A stretch of DNA of 64,000 nucleotides, from NCBI GenBank assembly GCA_963082975.1, contig OY720350.1, positions 37,926,660 through 37,990,659 on the forward strand, written 5' to 3'. The stretch comes from Labia minor (taxonomy: Eukaryota; Arthropoda; Insecta; Dermaptera; Spongiphoridae). The translations under genes and the position numbers were made by a program. The notes under the pieces were generated by a model. It saw only the letters and a list, made by a program, of their open reading frames with translations, did not search any database and was not told the origin of the DNA. Positions 37,301 to 47,072 of the stretch are shown here, piece by piece. Numbering within the stretch: the first letter of the stretch is position 1; the number at the start of each line of letters is the position of its first letter.

Positions 37301-37677
37301 TAACAAAGTGAAAAAAAATTCCCTTATATGCCTCCCCTTCCGAGCCCCTAAGAGGGGTTATTTTAAAGGAACAATCGAAAAATGATTTTAAATGAATGAA
37401 TGGATGAAAATTCAAATTTTATATATAGTTTTTTATATATGTTTATTTATTCACAAAAAATTAATTGACATAATTATCAATTTAATAAAATAAAATAGTA
37501 TTATTAATAGTATTAAATTATAGCCGTAATTCTCTAGGAGGATATAGTTAAACAATGAACTTTAAATATTTATATATGTATATATTTTTACGATGATTTT
37601 TTTCCGAGGACCGCGGACCCCCAGTAAAGGCTTCGCGGACCCCCAGGGGTCCGCGGACCACAGTTTAAGAACCACTG
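34352..37677 (-). mobile_element. Complete hAT (Buster-like) DNA transposon
   Basis: 3326 bp with a perfect 8-bp target duplication TAGTAGAT at 34344-34351 and 37678-37685. The duplication is TA-centred (nnnTAnnn), the form reported for Buster hATs. Terminal inverted repeats: left CATAGGTTCTTAAACTTATG, right (reversed) CAGTGGTTCTTAAACTGTGG; both then carry CGGACCCC motifs repeated subterminally. It encodes one intact transposase. The 1.08-kb 5' side contains a 30-bp motif with TTTCGTAATTTGATTC three times (36828-36915), two copies of a 47-bp block with AACTCGTTGAGAAATGAAC (37113-37212), and a piece shared with 26731-26835, probably nested older repeats. Confidence 0.93.
34737..36596 (-). CDS. 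hAT-family transposase, intact, 619 residues (ZBED/FAM200-like)
   Basis: The enzyme would bind the element ends and catalyse cut-and-paste transposition in the nucleus. Domains in order: basic nuclear-localisation-like segment (residues 27-33, KKRKTRK); BED-type zinc finger (about 34-82) with CVLC at 56-59 and HLQTKH at 76-81; RNase-H-like catalytic core interrupted by an insertion; C-terminal hAT dimerisation region (about 535-600). Catalytic candidates are D203 in QLDESTD, D269 in CTDGARAMSG and E572 in CEQAFS. The hAT CxxH motif is present as CCIH (297-300), and W359 sits in DVRWLSRGK. There is no stop or frameshift over 1.86 kb. The ATG at 36594-36596 starts the conserved MDRWL opening. 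Length fits autonomous Buster-type transposases. It resembles domesticated ZBED5/FAM200 genes, but the terminal repeats and duplication show it is a mobile copy. Confidence 0.93.
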   Translation of the reverse strand: MDRWLQTGSTQKRKESDDEASTANSTKKRKTRKYSDDYLSFGFTYICNNDVERPVCVLCQESLSNESMKPANLRRHLQTKHSEHVSKSIEFFKMKKEELNSSQKLMVKTGSGGMSKKAVMASYEVALLIAKAGKPHNIAEQLILPATKVITNIMLGTKAANDINLISLSNDTVKNRIEDMSCNIKEELISRVRKSHYYSLQLDESTDVTNNANLLAFIRYEFENQIQEDVLFCDSLPSRTTANDIFNSLNNFITENEIEWPKCVGICTDGARAMSGTRTGLIALIKNVAPQVVWNHCCIHRESLAAKNMSPDLKRTLDEVVKIVNFIKARPLNSRVFKILCEEMGSQHTHLLLHTDVRWLSRGKVLIRLFELRDEIRLFLIDAHFELTECFNDFIWLAKVAYLTDIFTKLNELNLSLQGTVVNIFKVEDKIEAMIKKIDLWSKRIQNGVYESFPTLNDFIESSSEKLLNQTRQLFVEHLITLKSNFRKYFSTPDPCNNWIRDPFNMEITNAKHLSAPEQDILVELSCDTTYKLKFNKTELSNFWLLLRSDYPALANKALQHLIPFCTTYLCEQAFSVLFYIKSKYRNKLNVEPDLRLKVSNIKPDIEILVSRKQLHTSH

Positions 37678-38199
37678 TAGTAGATTTAGCACAAAACTCA
37701 AATTGATAAGAATACTATTTCTAATATATATATATATATATAATGGGCTGGAAAATAATGGGGTTTATATATTTTAAATGAATTTGAATGCATGTATCCA
37801 ATATATTTAGTTTTTTTTTGCGATGATTGATCTTTAATGATCTGTAGCCTTTATTTGAATACCATCGGAAACAAACCGTCCAGAGCGTCTCTTCATTTAA
37901 AAAAAATACCAGTACGAATTATAGCGAACCAGTTCTGATAATACCGTTATTTTGTGAGTCTGTGCTGCATTACTACATTTAGAAAAATAATAAAAGTAAA
38001 ATGTAATTCTATAGATTTTAGCTTTTTACACACACACACACACACACACTATTTAGTATCTTTTGCTACTGTGTTTCATAGAGTAATAAGATATCAAGAG
38101 AAATATATTATTTAATATGCATGAAAATACCAGTAAAAGCGACTGTAGTTATAACTCGGGATTAATTTAATTCCCAACATTATATATATAGGTATATAT
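37678..38199. other. AT-rich intergenic DNA
   Basis: Contains the right-hand hAT target duplicate, a TA run at about 37723-37742 and a CA run at about 38028-38048. A GC-richer patch at 37860-37970 is unassigned. Confidence 0.4.
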
Positions 38200-38560
38200 T
38201 TATATGATCAAAAATTAAGGTGATTTTTTAAACTATTCACAAAGTATTTATTTATCCAAATTTTTTATGTCTCCTTGAAAGTAATGCCCTTCCACTGAAA
38301 TTGTTACAACTTTTTTCCAGTCTTCGAAATAGTTTGTATACTCGACTTTTGGTATTTACTTTAAAGTGACCAGCGAACTCACTTGAACGGCTTTATGAAC
38401 TTAAAACGATGTGCATTAAGTGATTCCTTCAATTGTGGAAATAGGAAAAAATACACGGTGCCATAACTGTTGAATATGGGGCTTGTGGAAAGGTATTTAT
38501 TTGATTTTTAGCAAAAAATGGAAGAATAATTAATGTGGAGCAAATAACATAAATAGTTTT
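38200..38560 (-). pseudogene. Mariner-like transposase C-terminal remnant
   Basis: The minus strand reads NYFEDWKKVVTISVEGHYFQ then GDIKNLDK, the usual C-terminal end of mariner-type transposases (pattern CFEDWKKRWHKCI...GDYFEGD). It is degenerate and lacks inverted repeats. It belongs to a different mariner lineage from the copies with TACGAGGG ends. Confidence 0.65.
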
Positions 38561-38579
38561 GCCATAAATTTGGACATTT

Positions 38580-39039
38580 TACCGACCGGATTTTTATGAA
38601 ATTTCGTATATTTACTTAATGCATCAGTATGATGAATTGATCAACTTTTGGTGCATATCCGGAAACCGGAAGTTGTAGTATTAGTGATCGACGATAGGAA
38701 GGGAAGGGTTATTTTCACACCAAATTGCACATGAGGAGATTTTTTACATATCACCACGAATCATGCACTTTGTATTGGTTTTATCCTCGAGAAAAATCAT
38801 CTTTATTAGTTTTTTCTTAATTTAAAATTATATGACTTCATCCAGCCATTCATGACGTCACAGCCTGGTCTTACATATATATTATAAATAAAATAAAATT
38901 AAAAATATTTATGTTCTATCCATATCTGGTTTTTATTGCATTAATAGAAATATTAAAATTATTTGAAATTGTTTCTGAAGCTGGAAATTAATTTAGTTAA
39001 TACCGTCGGTCGGTTCGGACCTGGCCACAGGTCTACTTA
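38580..39039 (+). mobile_element. R-A element with internal deletion
   Basis: It begins TACCGACCG, then jumps directly to the central GATTTTTATGAAATTTCGTA block, losing the first third and the minisatellite. It ends with hairpin GGACCTGGCCACAGGTC and CTTA. Confidence 0.8.
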
Positions 39040-40129
39040 TTTTCTTTGTAATGTTTTCTTCATTGATTTATATGGAAGGTTCATCTTCACCTGCTTTTCT
39101 ACCATTCCTAAAATCTTTGTGCCACAATTTATTTTATCTTCATAACACTGTATTAACATTTAGAATACATCGGCACAAGTATTTTTGTTTTTTAAACAAA
39201 ATTTAATTCAATTTCACTGTTTAATTTTTATAAGTTGTATATTTTTTTATCTTTGATTTTAGTTTACTAAAATATATGTTTCAACTAGTATCTACGGTAA
39301 AATCTATTAGTTAATAATTTAAAAATGAACCTATTGTGTTGCGTTTTCATTATTTATTTTTCATGACTTGATTTTTAAATGTTATATAATATAAATAAAA
39401 ATTATTCAATTTGTCCATTTTTCTAGATTTTAGAGAGATTAAGTATATTGTGTGTGTGTGTATTCAAATAGAATTATTATGCTTATGATAATATGCATAA
39501 TAATAATAGATAGACAGAATCTAATATTTGGTTTCACAAACCTATTTTACTATTATTATGCTTAAACAAATATTGAGATGGTTTTATCTCATAGTCGTAC
39601 TCTTACTGTAATCAATCTGTCATTTGGAATGACAATGATAGATGACGGAAGACTTACGCTTAGAATACAATTGAACATCCAGGTATATATACAATGAGAC
39701 ATGAATATACGTATTATCAATTCATGTAATTATTTTCAAAATAAATAATAAAAAAATTAAAATTTTTTATATAAGTAATTAAGATAGTTAAAAAATATAT
39801 TATTCTCCTTTACGTAATCAAAACAAATAACCTTCATTATATTCCCTTATTATCCTTCTATATGAAAAATTATTAAAAAAATTTTTAATAAAAAATTAGT
39901 CTCGGCGTATAACTTCATAATTTCTTTTAACCTAAATATCAAAAGATAATTTTTTTAATCTGTTTTTTTTAGTATAGTTTTATATAACTATAAAAAAATA
40001 CAAACATATCAAATTTTTAGCACTTATCTGAAATATTTAAAAATAAAAATATTTGATTTACAAGAGACACATTTAAGTATTTTTAATTATTTAATTATAA
40101 ATTATAGATAAATATCTATTATAATAATT
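39040..40129. other. AT-rich intergenic DNA
   Basis: Short GT run at 39451-39462. Nothing else recognised. Confidence 0.4.
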
Positions 40130-40158
40130 GGTTAAGGGTATATATATCACCCTTAACC
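40130..40158. repeat. Short perfect palindrome
   Basis: GGTTAAGGGT and ACCCTTAACC, exact reverse complements, are separated by nine bases. It could be a transcription-factor site, a hairpin, or the tip of a degraded element. Confidence 0.8.
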
Positions 40159-40199
40159 TTATATATATATATATTTGATATCTGTAAGCTTTCTTGAAA

Positions 40200-40326
40200 C
40201 CTTGAATATTATCCTTTACATATGCCCAACAAAAAAGTGTGAACATAAGCAGCAGGCAAAGAATTTAATATTATTATATACGCCCACGCTTTTTTGTTGG
40301 ACATATGTAAAGGATAATATTCAAGG
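40200..40326. repeat. Long hairpin with 41-bp arms
   Basis: The arms 40200-40240 and 40286-40326 both read, outward to inward, CCTTGAATATTATCCTTTAC then ATATG(C/T)CCAACAAAAAAG, with about two mismatches and a 45-base loop. It may be a foldback MITE or a hairpin-RNA precursor. The frame crossing it is a by-product. Confidence 0.85.
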
Positions 40327-41754
40327 TTTAATTAATATTTTATTTTCTATTTTTTAGGGTATTTTTGATTAAAAAGCGTGTATATTAAAAAGTTTTTTTT
40401 TTTATTAATTGATTTTCATGTTTTTAGTTGTTTTTATATTTTTTTAGATATTGCCAGATGTAAAACATTGTCTACTGACTAGTATTTAAATCTGTTATTC
40501 TCGAACATATATTAGATTCTTCGCGAAGTCTATAGGCCTTTTCTAGATGACATTGATTATGCAAGTGGCTTAATAAGCCATCGGCATAATGTCGTGTACT
40601 ATGGGACACTGAGTTCTTTTCGGAATCATAGAACACAAGCACATTGTATAGAAAAGATATAGAAAATATAAAATATAAAAAAATTGTAAATATAAATATA
40701 AATATAACATGTATAACATGTATTAACATCAATAATTTAAATTCACAAATTTTAAAAATCCGTATTTTTGAAAAATTCAAAATATTTCTTTTTGATTATT
40801 GAAGTGTCATCGACTTTCAATATATGTTTCAAATTTGAGCGAAATCGCTCAACTAGAACTGGGTTAAAATCCAATGACATTATTAACATTACAGACAGAC
40901 ATAAAAGTCAATTTAATAAAAAGCGTATAAAAATACTCGAACTAATTCCATTATTTTATTTAACCTGTAATTTATGTATTAGTGTCTATTTTCCTATATA
41001 AATAATTACTTTAAAACTTAAGCGATAAATTTGTTTTTATTCTTATATTATATGTATATGATATTGAATTATACGTTATTATTTTTCTCATTAAAAAAGT
41101 CGTTAATAAATCGATTTAAAAAGTTAAATTGAAAAATAATTCAAAAGAAGAGTAAGTATTGTTTTTTTTTTGTTGCTTAAAAAATTCCGGTAGGTCTGTT
41201 GTAACAACTAAAACGGGCTTTTTTCTAGCATCTTTTAAAATATACTAAAAATATACTAAATTTATCAAATAAAACTATAGTTTTAAAGATAAAATTTATG
41301 TATAACCATCAATTTTTAGATGATTTATTAATTGAATCATTTTAGAAACCTTTAAAATAATAATCAATCATTCAAGATAAAAAAAAGAATTGAATTATTG
41401 GAAATAAATTAAATAAATATAGAAGATTTATATATATATTTGTTTTAGAGTGGAATACTTAGCAAAATATTTTAGGTAATAACGACTCCACTTAATCTAT
41501 TTATTTTATCAATATAAATAAAAAAATACTGTTTTATTTCATGAAATAAATATCTCTCTCTCTCTATAAATTGTATAATATATATCTGTATTATTATAAT
41601 ATATTATTATATGTATGGAAGCTGTTGATTTCATTTGTATAATATTAAATTATTATTATTGGAATATGTATATATTGATTTTATACAGAATAATATCTAG
41701 TTAGCGTGCCAAGTCAAGGAAAATGAATTTTAAGGATTAGTAATATATATATAA
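40327..41754. other. AT-rich intergenic DNA
   Basis: A minus-strand frame at 40472-40780 has a less AT-biased part (SEKNSVSHSTRHYADGLLSH) but no recognised domain; it may be a TE or gene relic. The rest is AT-rich. Confidence 0.35.
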
Positions 41755-42420
41755 TAAGTTGACCTGTGGCCAGGTCCGAACCGACCGACGGTTTGAAGTA
41801 AATTAATTTCCAGCTACAGAAACAATTTCAAATAATTTTAATATATCTATTAATGTAATAAAAAACATATAGGCATATAACATAAATATTTTTAATTTTA
41901 TTTTATTTATAATATATGTATATATTTATATGTAAGACCAGGCTGTGACGTCATGAATGGCTGGATGACGTCATATAATTTTAAATGAAGAAAAAACTAA
42001 TAAATATGATTTTCCCGAGGATAAAACCAATACAAAGTGCATAATTCGTGGTGATATATAAAAAAATCTCCTCATGTGAAATTTGATATGAAAATAACCC
42101 TTCCCTTCCAATCGTCGATCGCTAATACTACCACTTCCGGTTCACGGATTTGCACCAAAAGTTGATCAATTCATCCCACTGATGCATTAAGTAAATATAC
42201 CAAATTTCATCAAAATCGGTTGAGCCGTTCAGGCTGTACACATCTATACGGACGGACAGACGGACAGACGGACGGACAGACGGACAGACGGACGGACAGA
42301 CATCATGCTAAAAATACTTTTTTCTGTTTAGAAAATGCATGATTCGTGGAGATATGTAAAAATCTCCACATGTGAAATTTGGTGTGAAAACAATACCTCC
42401 CTTACTATCGTCGGTCGGTA
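41755..42420 (-). mobile_element. R-A element, full length
   Basis: 666 bp from TAAGTTGACCTGTGGCCAGG to CTATCGTCGGTCGGTA. The central GGACGGACAGAC minisatellite (42249-42301) is longer than in the 31222-31844 copy. TGACGTCATGAATGGCTGGA and a second TGACGTCA form CRE-like palindromes near 41946-41972. Confidence 0.9.
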
Positions 42421-42725
42421 AAAATAGTCAAATAAATTGGAAAAAAAAATATAAATAAATATAATAAATATATACCAAGGCAAAATACAATATTTTTAAA
42501 ATTAAAAATAAATTAATATATTGATTAATCTCAAGAAAGAGATGTATAAATCATTCCCGAAGAGATTAGTTCATCTGATAAATTAATATACTATAAATTA
42601 CAATCAAACTTTTATATAATCATAAATCATAAAATGATTGAACCACATAATCTAATATTTTTCTACAATATTAAAATATATATTCTAAATATAATTAAAA
42701 TTATTTATTCTTTAATTTTCAAATA
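42421..42725. other. AT-rich intergenic DNA
   Basis: Nothing recognised. Confidence 0.4.
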
Positions 42726-43266
42726 TACGAGGTACATTCAATAAGCAAAGAGACAAATGGCTATAGCTCAAAAACGGTTTATTTGATTTTTACAAAATTC
42801 AGGCTATTTTTCAACCTAATCACCCCCACAGTTGTCCCATCTTTCTTGCAGATTCCTAATTTCCTTTCGGAGAATTGTTTCGATTTACCCCGAAGCCACT
42901 TTTGCACCTCTTCCGTCCACATCGGGGTTCATCACCTACACTTGTTCGGGCACTTTTAAACCGATCAACCCACTTGTAACAATTCGGACAATTTTTACCT
43001 TACTGTATCAATATTCTTGAAAATATTTCATTTGGTTTTACACCTTCTGCGACTAAAAATCTAATGACAGAGCGCTGCTCTTTTAAGGTGCAAGCTTCTA
43101 GTGGACTTGCCATGTTGAACTGAAAATTTTAAGGTTATGTTGAGGTAAAATGATGAACACCTGATCCCAAGGTCGCCAACTAACACACCTGAAAAGATTG
43201 TAAACATTCATTGAATAGTTTTAAAATTATAGAATTTGTCTCTTTAATTAATGAATGACCCTCGTG
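42726..43266 (-). mobile_element. Internally deleted mariner element
   Basis: Ends are TACGAGGTACATTCAATAAG and, from the right, ACGAGGGTCATTCATTAATT followed by AAAGAGACAAATT. The minus strand keeps MASPLEACTLKEQRSVIRFL and WVDRFKSARTSVGDEPRCGR. It then jumps to IRNLQERWDNCGGD near the transposase C-terminus. The catalytic core is deleted and stops are present. Confidence 0.85.
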
Positions 43267-43850
43267 TGGGGTTGGACAAAAATATGGAAACACCTTTAAA
43301 AAAACATGTTTTTTTGCTTAAGCACGGCCAGCAATTCCCTGTTTATGAAGCTCCCTTCTAATTGTTTTGGTACTCACAGGGTTCGGTAACACAACACTCA
43401 TTTCAGCAGTAACTTTTGCAGCTGTGGTCTTCTTATTTTTCGTCACAATTGCCCTTAATGATCGTCTGTCACGATCACTCAGGACACACTTTCGTCCGCG
43501 CTGTGATTTAGCAGATGATGTTTTTCCGCTTTTCAAATTTGCGGAATAAATCTTCGAGACAGTACCTCTTGATACACTAAACATCTCGGCTACCTTGCTT
43601 ACGGAAGCACCTACCATACGTGCTCCAACAATTTGCCCACGTTCGAAGTCTGTTAACTCTGACATAATGCAATGACAACCTCACATAACAGTACTCCGAC
43701 AACAACTGAACTGTTTAGCACATTTACGAAGTTGTATAGGTGGCGTCAGTAGTCAAAAACGCCAGCGGCACCTACATATTTCATTAAAATCATTCTTTCT
43801 TTTCAAACATGCATTTCACAAGGTGTTTGCATATTTTTGTCCAACCCCTG
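43266..43850 (-). mobile_element. Short Tc1-type element keeping only its DNA-binding ORF
   Basis: 585 bp bounded by GGGGTTGGACAAAAATATGG on the left and, from the right, CAGGGGTTGGACAAAAATAT. The right flank is TATATA. It abuts the end of the mariner element at its TA. The only ORF is the N-terminal third of a Tc1 transposase. Confidence 0.85.
43318..43665 (-). CDS. Truncated Tc1 transposase: paired-like DNA-binding domain only
   Basis: 115 residues with no frameshift. The start is the ATG giving MSELTDFERGQIVGARMVGA. Residues 1-60 form the first helix-turn-helix (SVSKVAEMFSVSRGTVSKIY). A GR-rich linker follows (SAKSQRGRKCVLS), and residues 68-110 make the second helix-turn-helix (ALRAI-type, ending STKTIRRELHKQGIAGRA). 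The DDE catalytic domain, about 220 more residues in a whole Tc1 transposase, is absent; the stop follows GIAGRA directly before the left terminal repeat. Family knowledge says such fragments can still bind Tc1 ends, so it could act as a competitor of full transposase; that is inference. It could also be chance survival of a young deletion. Confidence 0.85.
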   Translation of the reverse strand: MSELTDFERGQIVGARMVGASVSKVAEMFSVSRGTVSKIYSANLKSGKTSSAKSQRGRKCVLSDRDRRSLRAIVTKNKKTTAAKVTAEMSVVLPNPVSTKTIRRELHKQGIAGRA

Positions 43851-44278
43851 TATATATATATTAGGTCATATAAGTATAGAGCTTCTTTTTGTGGGTGCTT
43901 TTTTCTTATCAAATGATTTCAAACTGTCTATGTAGTTGATGTCTCTATTTTCTGACATATTGTGTGCTTGTCTTACTCCACCAATTACAAAATTTCATCG
44001 ACTTTTGACCAGAGTGACTTATATCTTTGACATCGAAATTTCTGAAACACAATCAGGTATAAGACTCCTTTATTCACTTACATCATTGTAATCGTATACT
44101 TAACAAATTTTTCGGTATGTTTTTGCACCATATTAACTTGTTATAGCAAAAAAAGCATCATATAGGGTCTTTCTTCTGTATATACTTATCATTCATTTAA
44201 CAAATTAGAAATTTGGAGTAGAATGATTTAAGAATCCGGGTGTAACTATAAGATTGTTATTACATGAAAAGTATATAT
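43851..44278. other. AT-rich DNA, possible DNA-TE remnant
   Basis: Begins TTAGGTCATATAAGTATAGA, which resembles a mariner-type end. Low-scoring non-coding text follows to about 44160. No partner end was found. Confidence 0.3.
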
Positions 44279-44393
44279 CAGGGGTGGCCACACTTGGTGA
44301 TACTTAGAGCCATATTGAAAAATCAAAAATGTTTAAGAGCCAAATCGGAAAAAATTTTATATTTTTTTTTGTGGCACGGTTAGGCCGCCGATG
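44279..44393. mobile_element. hAT MITE with perfect TSD
   Basis: 115 bp starting CAGGGGTGGCCACACTTGG, a shorter sister of 27693-27890. The duplication GTATATAT at 44271-44278 and 44394-44401 is perfect and TA-centred. Confidence 0.85.
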
Positions 44394-44925
44394 GTATATA
44401 TAATAAATAATATCTAGAAAAGTGATGGAAAGTATTATTCTCCTTAAATTAATTATTAATGTTTTAATAAAATAGAACTTCTATTTGCATGGCCTTTTTT
44501 ATGATAAAAAACAAGGTAAATGACCACAAAATAATAAAGATATATTTATATTATCATATTAATAAAATATGTAAAATAAATTTTTTTACTTGACATTTAG
44601 TAAGTAAAATATCATGATAATCTTATCTTATTATGCTAGCTAAAATTGTATATATCTATCTATCTATATATATTGGTTCTCAAAAACCGCTCTAACGATT
44701 TTTTTCAAATTCACACTAGATATAGTATTTATAAAGAAAAATTAAGTTTTATTGATGATATCTCTTGAAACATTCAGCTTCATTATTAATTTCTTAATTG
44801 AAAATTATATATGGAAAACGTCAAAATTGGCCTCCATTTTTATTTGTATTAATATTTTTTTTTATTTAAAATATTTTAAAATTTATTATTTAATTTCGAA
44901 ATAAAATTAAAAATATTTATTTTTT

Positions 44926-45410
44926 TAATAAAATATATATAGATATTTATTAATCTCTCTCAAAAAAAAAAAAATAAATAAAAAACATCAAATCTGCCTG
45001 CTAAGACAGTAAAAAAATGACAATTTTTTATCTAAATATATATAGTTCAGATGGTAAAGTGATGTTTTAACGAGTGGATTTTGTCGGTTCGAAACTCTCC
45101 GGGTGAATCGTTATTTAAAAATGAAAATGAAAATAATGAATTTGTTATTTTTTTTCTTTTTATCTATTGTTTACATTTTAATAAATTACTATTTTATATT
45201 TATTTATTCATTGTTCTTTTATTAAATTTAATATTTATTAATATTATTTATTATTAATTTATATATTGATGACATCACAAATGACATTTATATTGAAATT
45301 TGACTCCCGCCTTTTTTTAAATATATTTTGTCTTAGCAGGCAGATTTGATGTTTTTTATTTTTTTTTTTTTTTTGAGAGAGATTAATAAATATCTATATA
45401 TATTTTATTA
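44926..45410. mobile_element. Foldback element (copy 1; also 51057-51541 and 57196-57680)
   Basis: Arms of about 82 bp at 44926-45010 and 45329-45410 are inverted repeats containing CATCAAATCTGCCTGCTAAG and a 13-17 base A/T run. Outside both arms, the same 60-bp AT-rich block (TAATTTCGAAATAAAATTAA) recurs in direct orientation. The interior includes a tRNA-like stretch. Confidence 0.8.
45042..45112 (+). repeat. tRNA-like segment inside the foldback (copies at 51173 and 57312)
   Basis: An A-box-like TAGTTCAGATGGTAAAGTG is followed about 40 bases later by a B-box-like CGGTTCGAAACTC. Stems pair poorly, so it reads as a tRNA-derived SINE or pol III promoter relic, not a working tRNA. Confidence 0.45.
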
Positions 45411-45578
45411 AAAATAAAATTAAAAATATATATTTTTTTTATATTTAAAATATTTTAAAATTTTTTATTTAATTTCGAAATAAAATTAAAAATATATATT
45501 TTAATAATATTTTATAATTATAAATTACGATATATATTTATCAATAATAATTAATTATTTTTTTTTAACTTAATTACA

Positions 45579-47072
45579 GAGCCGAGGCTCGGGGTCCCGG
45601 TATGATCTTAATATATTGTCAGAATTAGATAAATAATGTAGAGAAGAAAATATTTAAAAATAGATATTTATTTAAATGAAATAAAATTATTTAATTTACA
45701 GAATGAAAATGTCTATAATAATGTCTAAACATTTTTCTTTATAATTTTACATTATAATAATACTAATTACAGTAGTTATAATATATGGGGAATTTTCAAC
45801 TTTGACTGCCGATTTGACCATGTTCCCAAACGAATTTTAAAAAAACCAAGACCACTTTACATTTACACATTTTAAGCTCTAATCGAATCCAAAATCAAAA
45901 TTTAAAAAATCGAAAAACAAACTCACAGATATATAGATTTTATAAATGAACATTTATACAATTTATTTTAATTAATTTGAAACATTTTAGGAAACAAATT
46001 TTTAATGGGTCATTTTTAGAAATCCCATTTAACAATTATAATAAATAATTAAAAAATTGTAAAATTTTTAAAGTATATAAAAATAAATTGTATAAATTGG
46101 TTAAAGGGTCGAGTGATAGTTCGGTGTCCCAGGTATATATTTTATATTAACACGCCTACTTTTCTGTATAATAAAGATATAAAGAATCATATTTTAATTT
46201 TTATATAACCAAGAAATCATTTTTTCACTTAAAATATAGTTGTAAAGCCCAAATCTCCGATCCATATAACATCATCGACTGGGCCGCTACCAAAAGGAGT
46301 CTTCTCTTGCTCTGACTAGGGCCACCGGTATTTGCCATTAGTCTCGAAAAAATAATATTAAATTTTATATAAATTTATAAATTAGAATATTTGAATTTGT
46401 TTAAATTTTAACACATGTAATCAATCATATGCATAAAGAATAGAAAATTTTGAAAATCAACTTGGTATTAAATTCAGAAAAAAAAATACTCATATATAGA
46501 ATATATAGACTATTCGAATATAATTGAAACTCTTTCTCTCCCTCTATTTTAAATTTAAAAAAACGGAGTGTTAAGAAATTAAGATTCCTTATACAACATG
46601 GATGGTTAAATGAATTGGGCTCCCTACCTCCCTGAGAAATTCCCATTAAAAATGTTTATAATATTTTAGTTTATTAAATCAAACTATTATTTTTTTATTT
46701 CAATATTTTTAATGTTAATACAATAATTTTTATTTTATAATCTATAAAATTTTTTACTCTCTACTGACTGTTCATTTCATAACTGAAAATAGTGTCGAAT
46801 AGAAATAGACGATATTACTTGGATTAATCTTATTATGCTAGCTAAAATTGTTTGTTTGTATTATTGAGGAACCCAGTTCAATTCATTTTAATCAGATTGA
46901 TGCAATGATGCAACATTTAATAATTGTAATAAATAATTAATTGTAGATTAATATTTTTTAAAGGGTCGAGCGACAGATCGGTGTCCCAGGTATTAATATT
47001 ACCAGCCAAACCCAATAATAATGAATCATTTTTTTTAACTTAAGTACCGAGCCGAGGCTCGGGGTCCCGGTA
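45579..47072. repeat. Paired GC-rich motifs within the unit
   Basis: GAGCCGAGGCTCGGGGTCCC then GGTA occurs at 45579-45602 and 47049-47072. GGGTCGAGYGAYAGWTCGGT then GTCCCAGGTA occurs at 46106-46135 and 46965-46994. The first has a GAGCC-GA-GGCTC hairpin; the second is a diverged relative. The sequence TTATTATGCTAGCTAAAATT also recurs at 44628 and 46829. These look like termini of one TE family present twice per unit. Confidence 0.6.
46230..46345 (-). pseudogene. Non-LTR RT fragment (copies at 52361 and 58500)
   Basis: The minus strand reads RLMANTGGPSQSKRRLLLVA then AQSMMLYGSEIWA. This is the conserved stretch after the RT domain of R1/Jockey-type non-LTR elements (pattern LMPNIGGP...LLYGAPIW). 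Only about 35 codons survive. Confidence 0.7.

Noticed and set aside
43367-43549. 60-residue plus-strand ORF
   Set aside because: Antisense to the Tc1 DNA-binding domain ORF.
45042-45112. Functional tRNA gene
   Set aside because: A- and B-box-like motifs are present but acceptor and T-arm stems do not pair.
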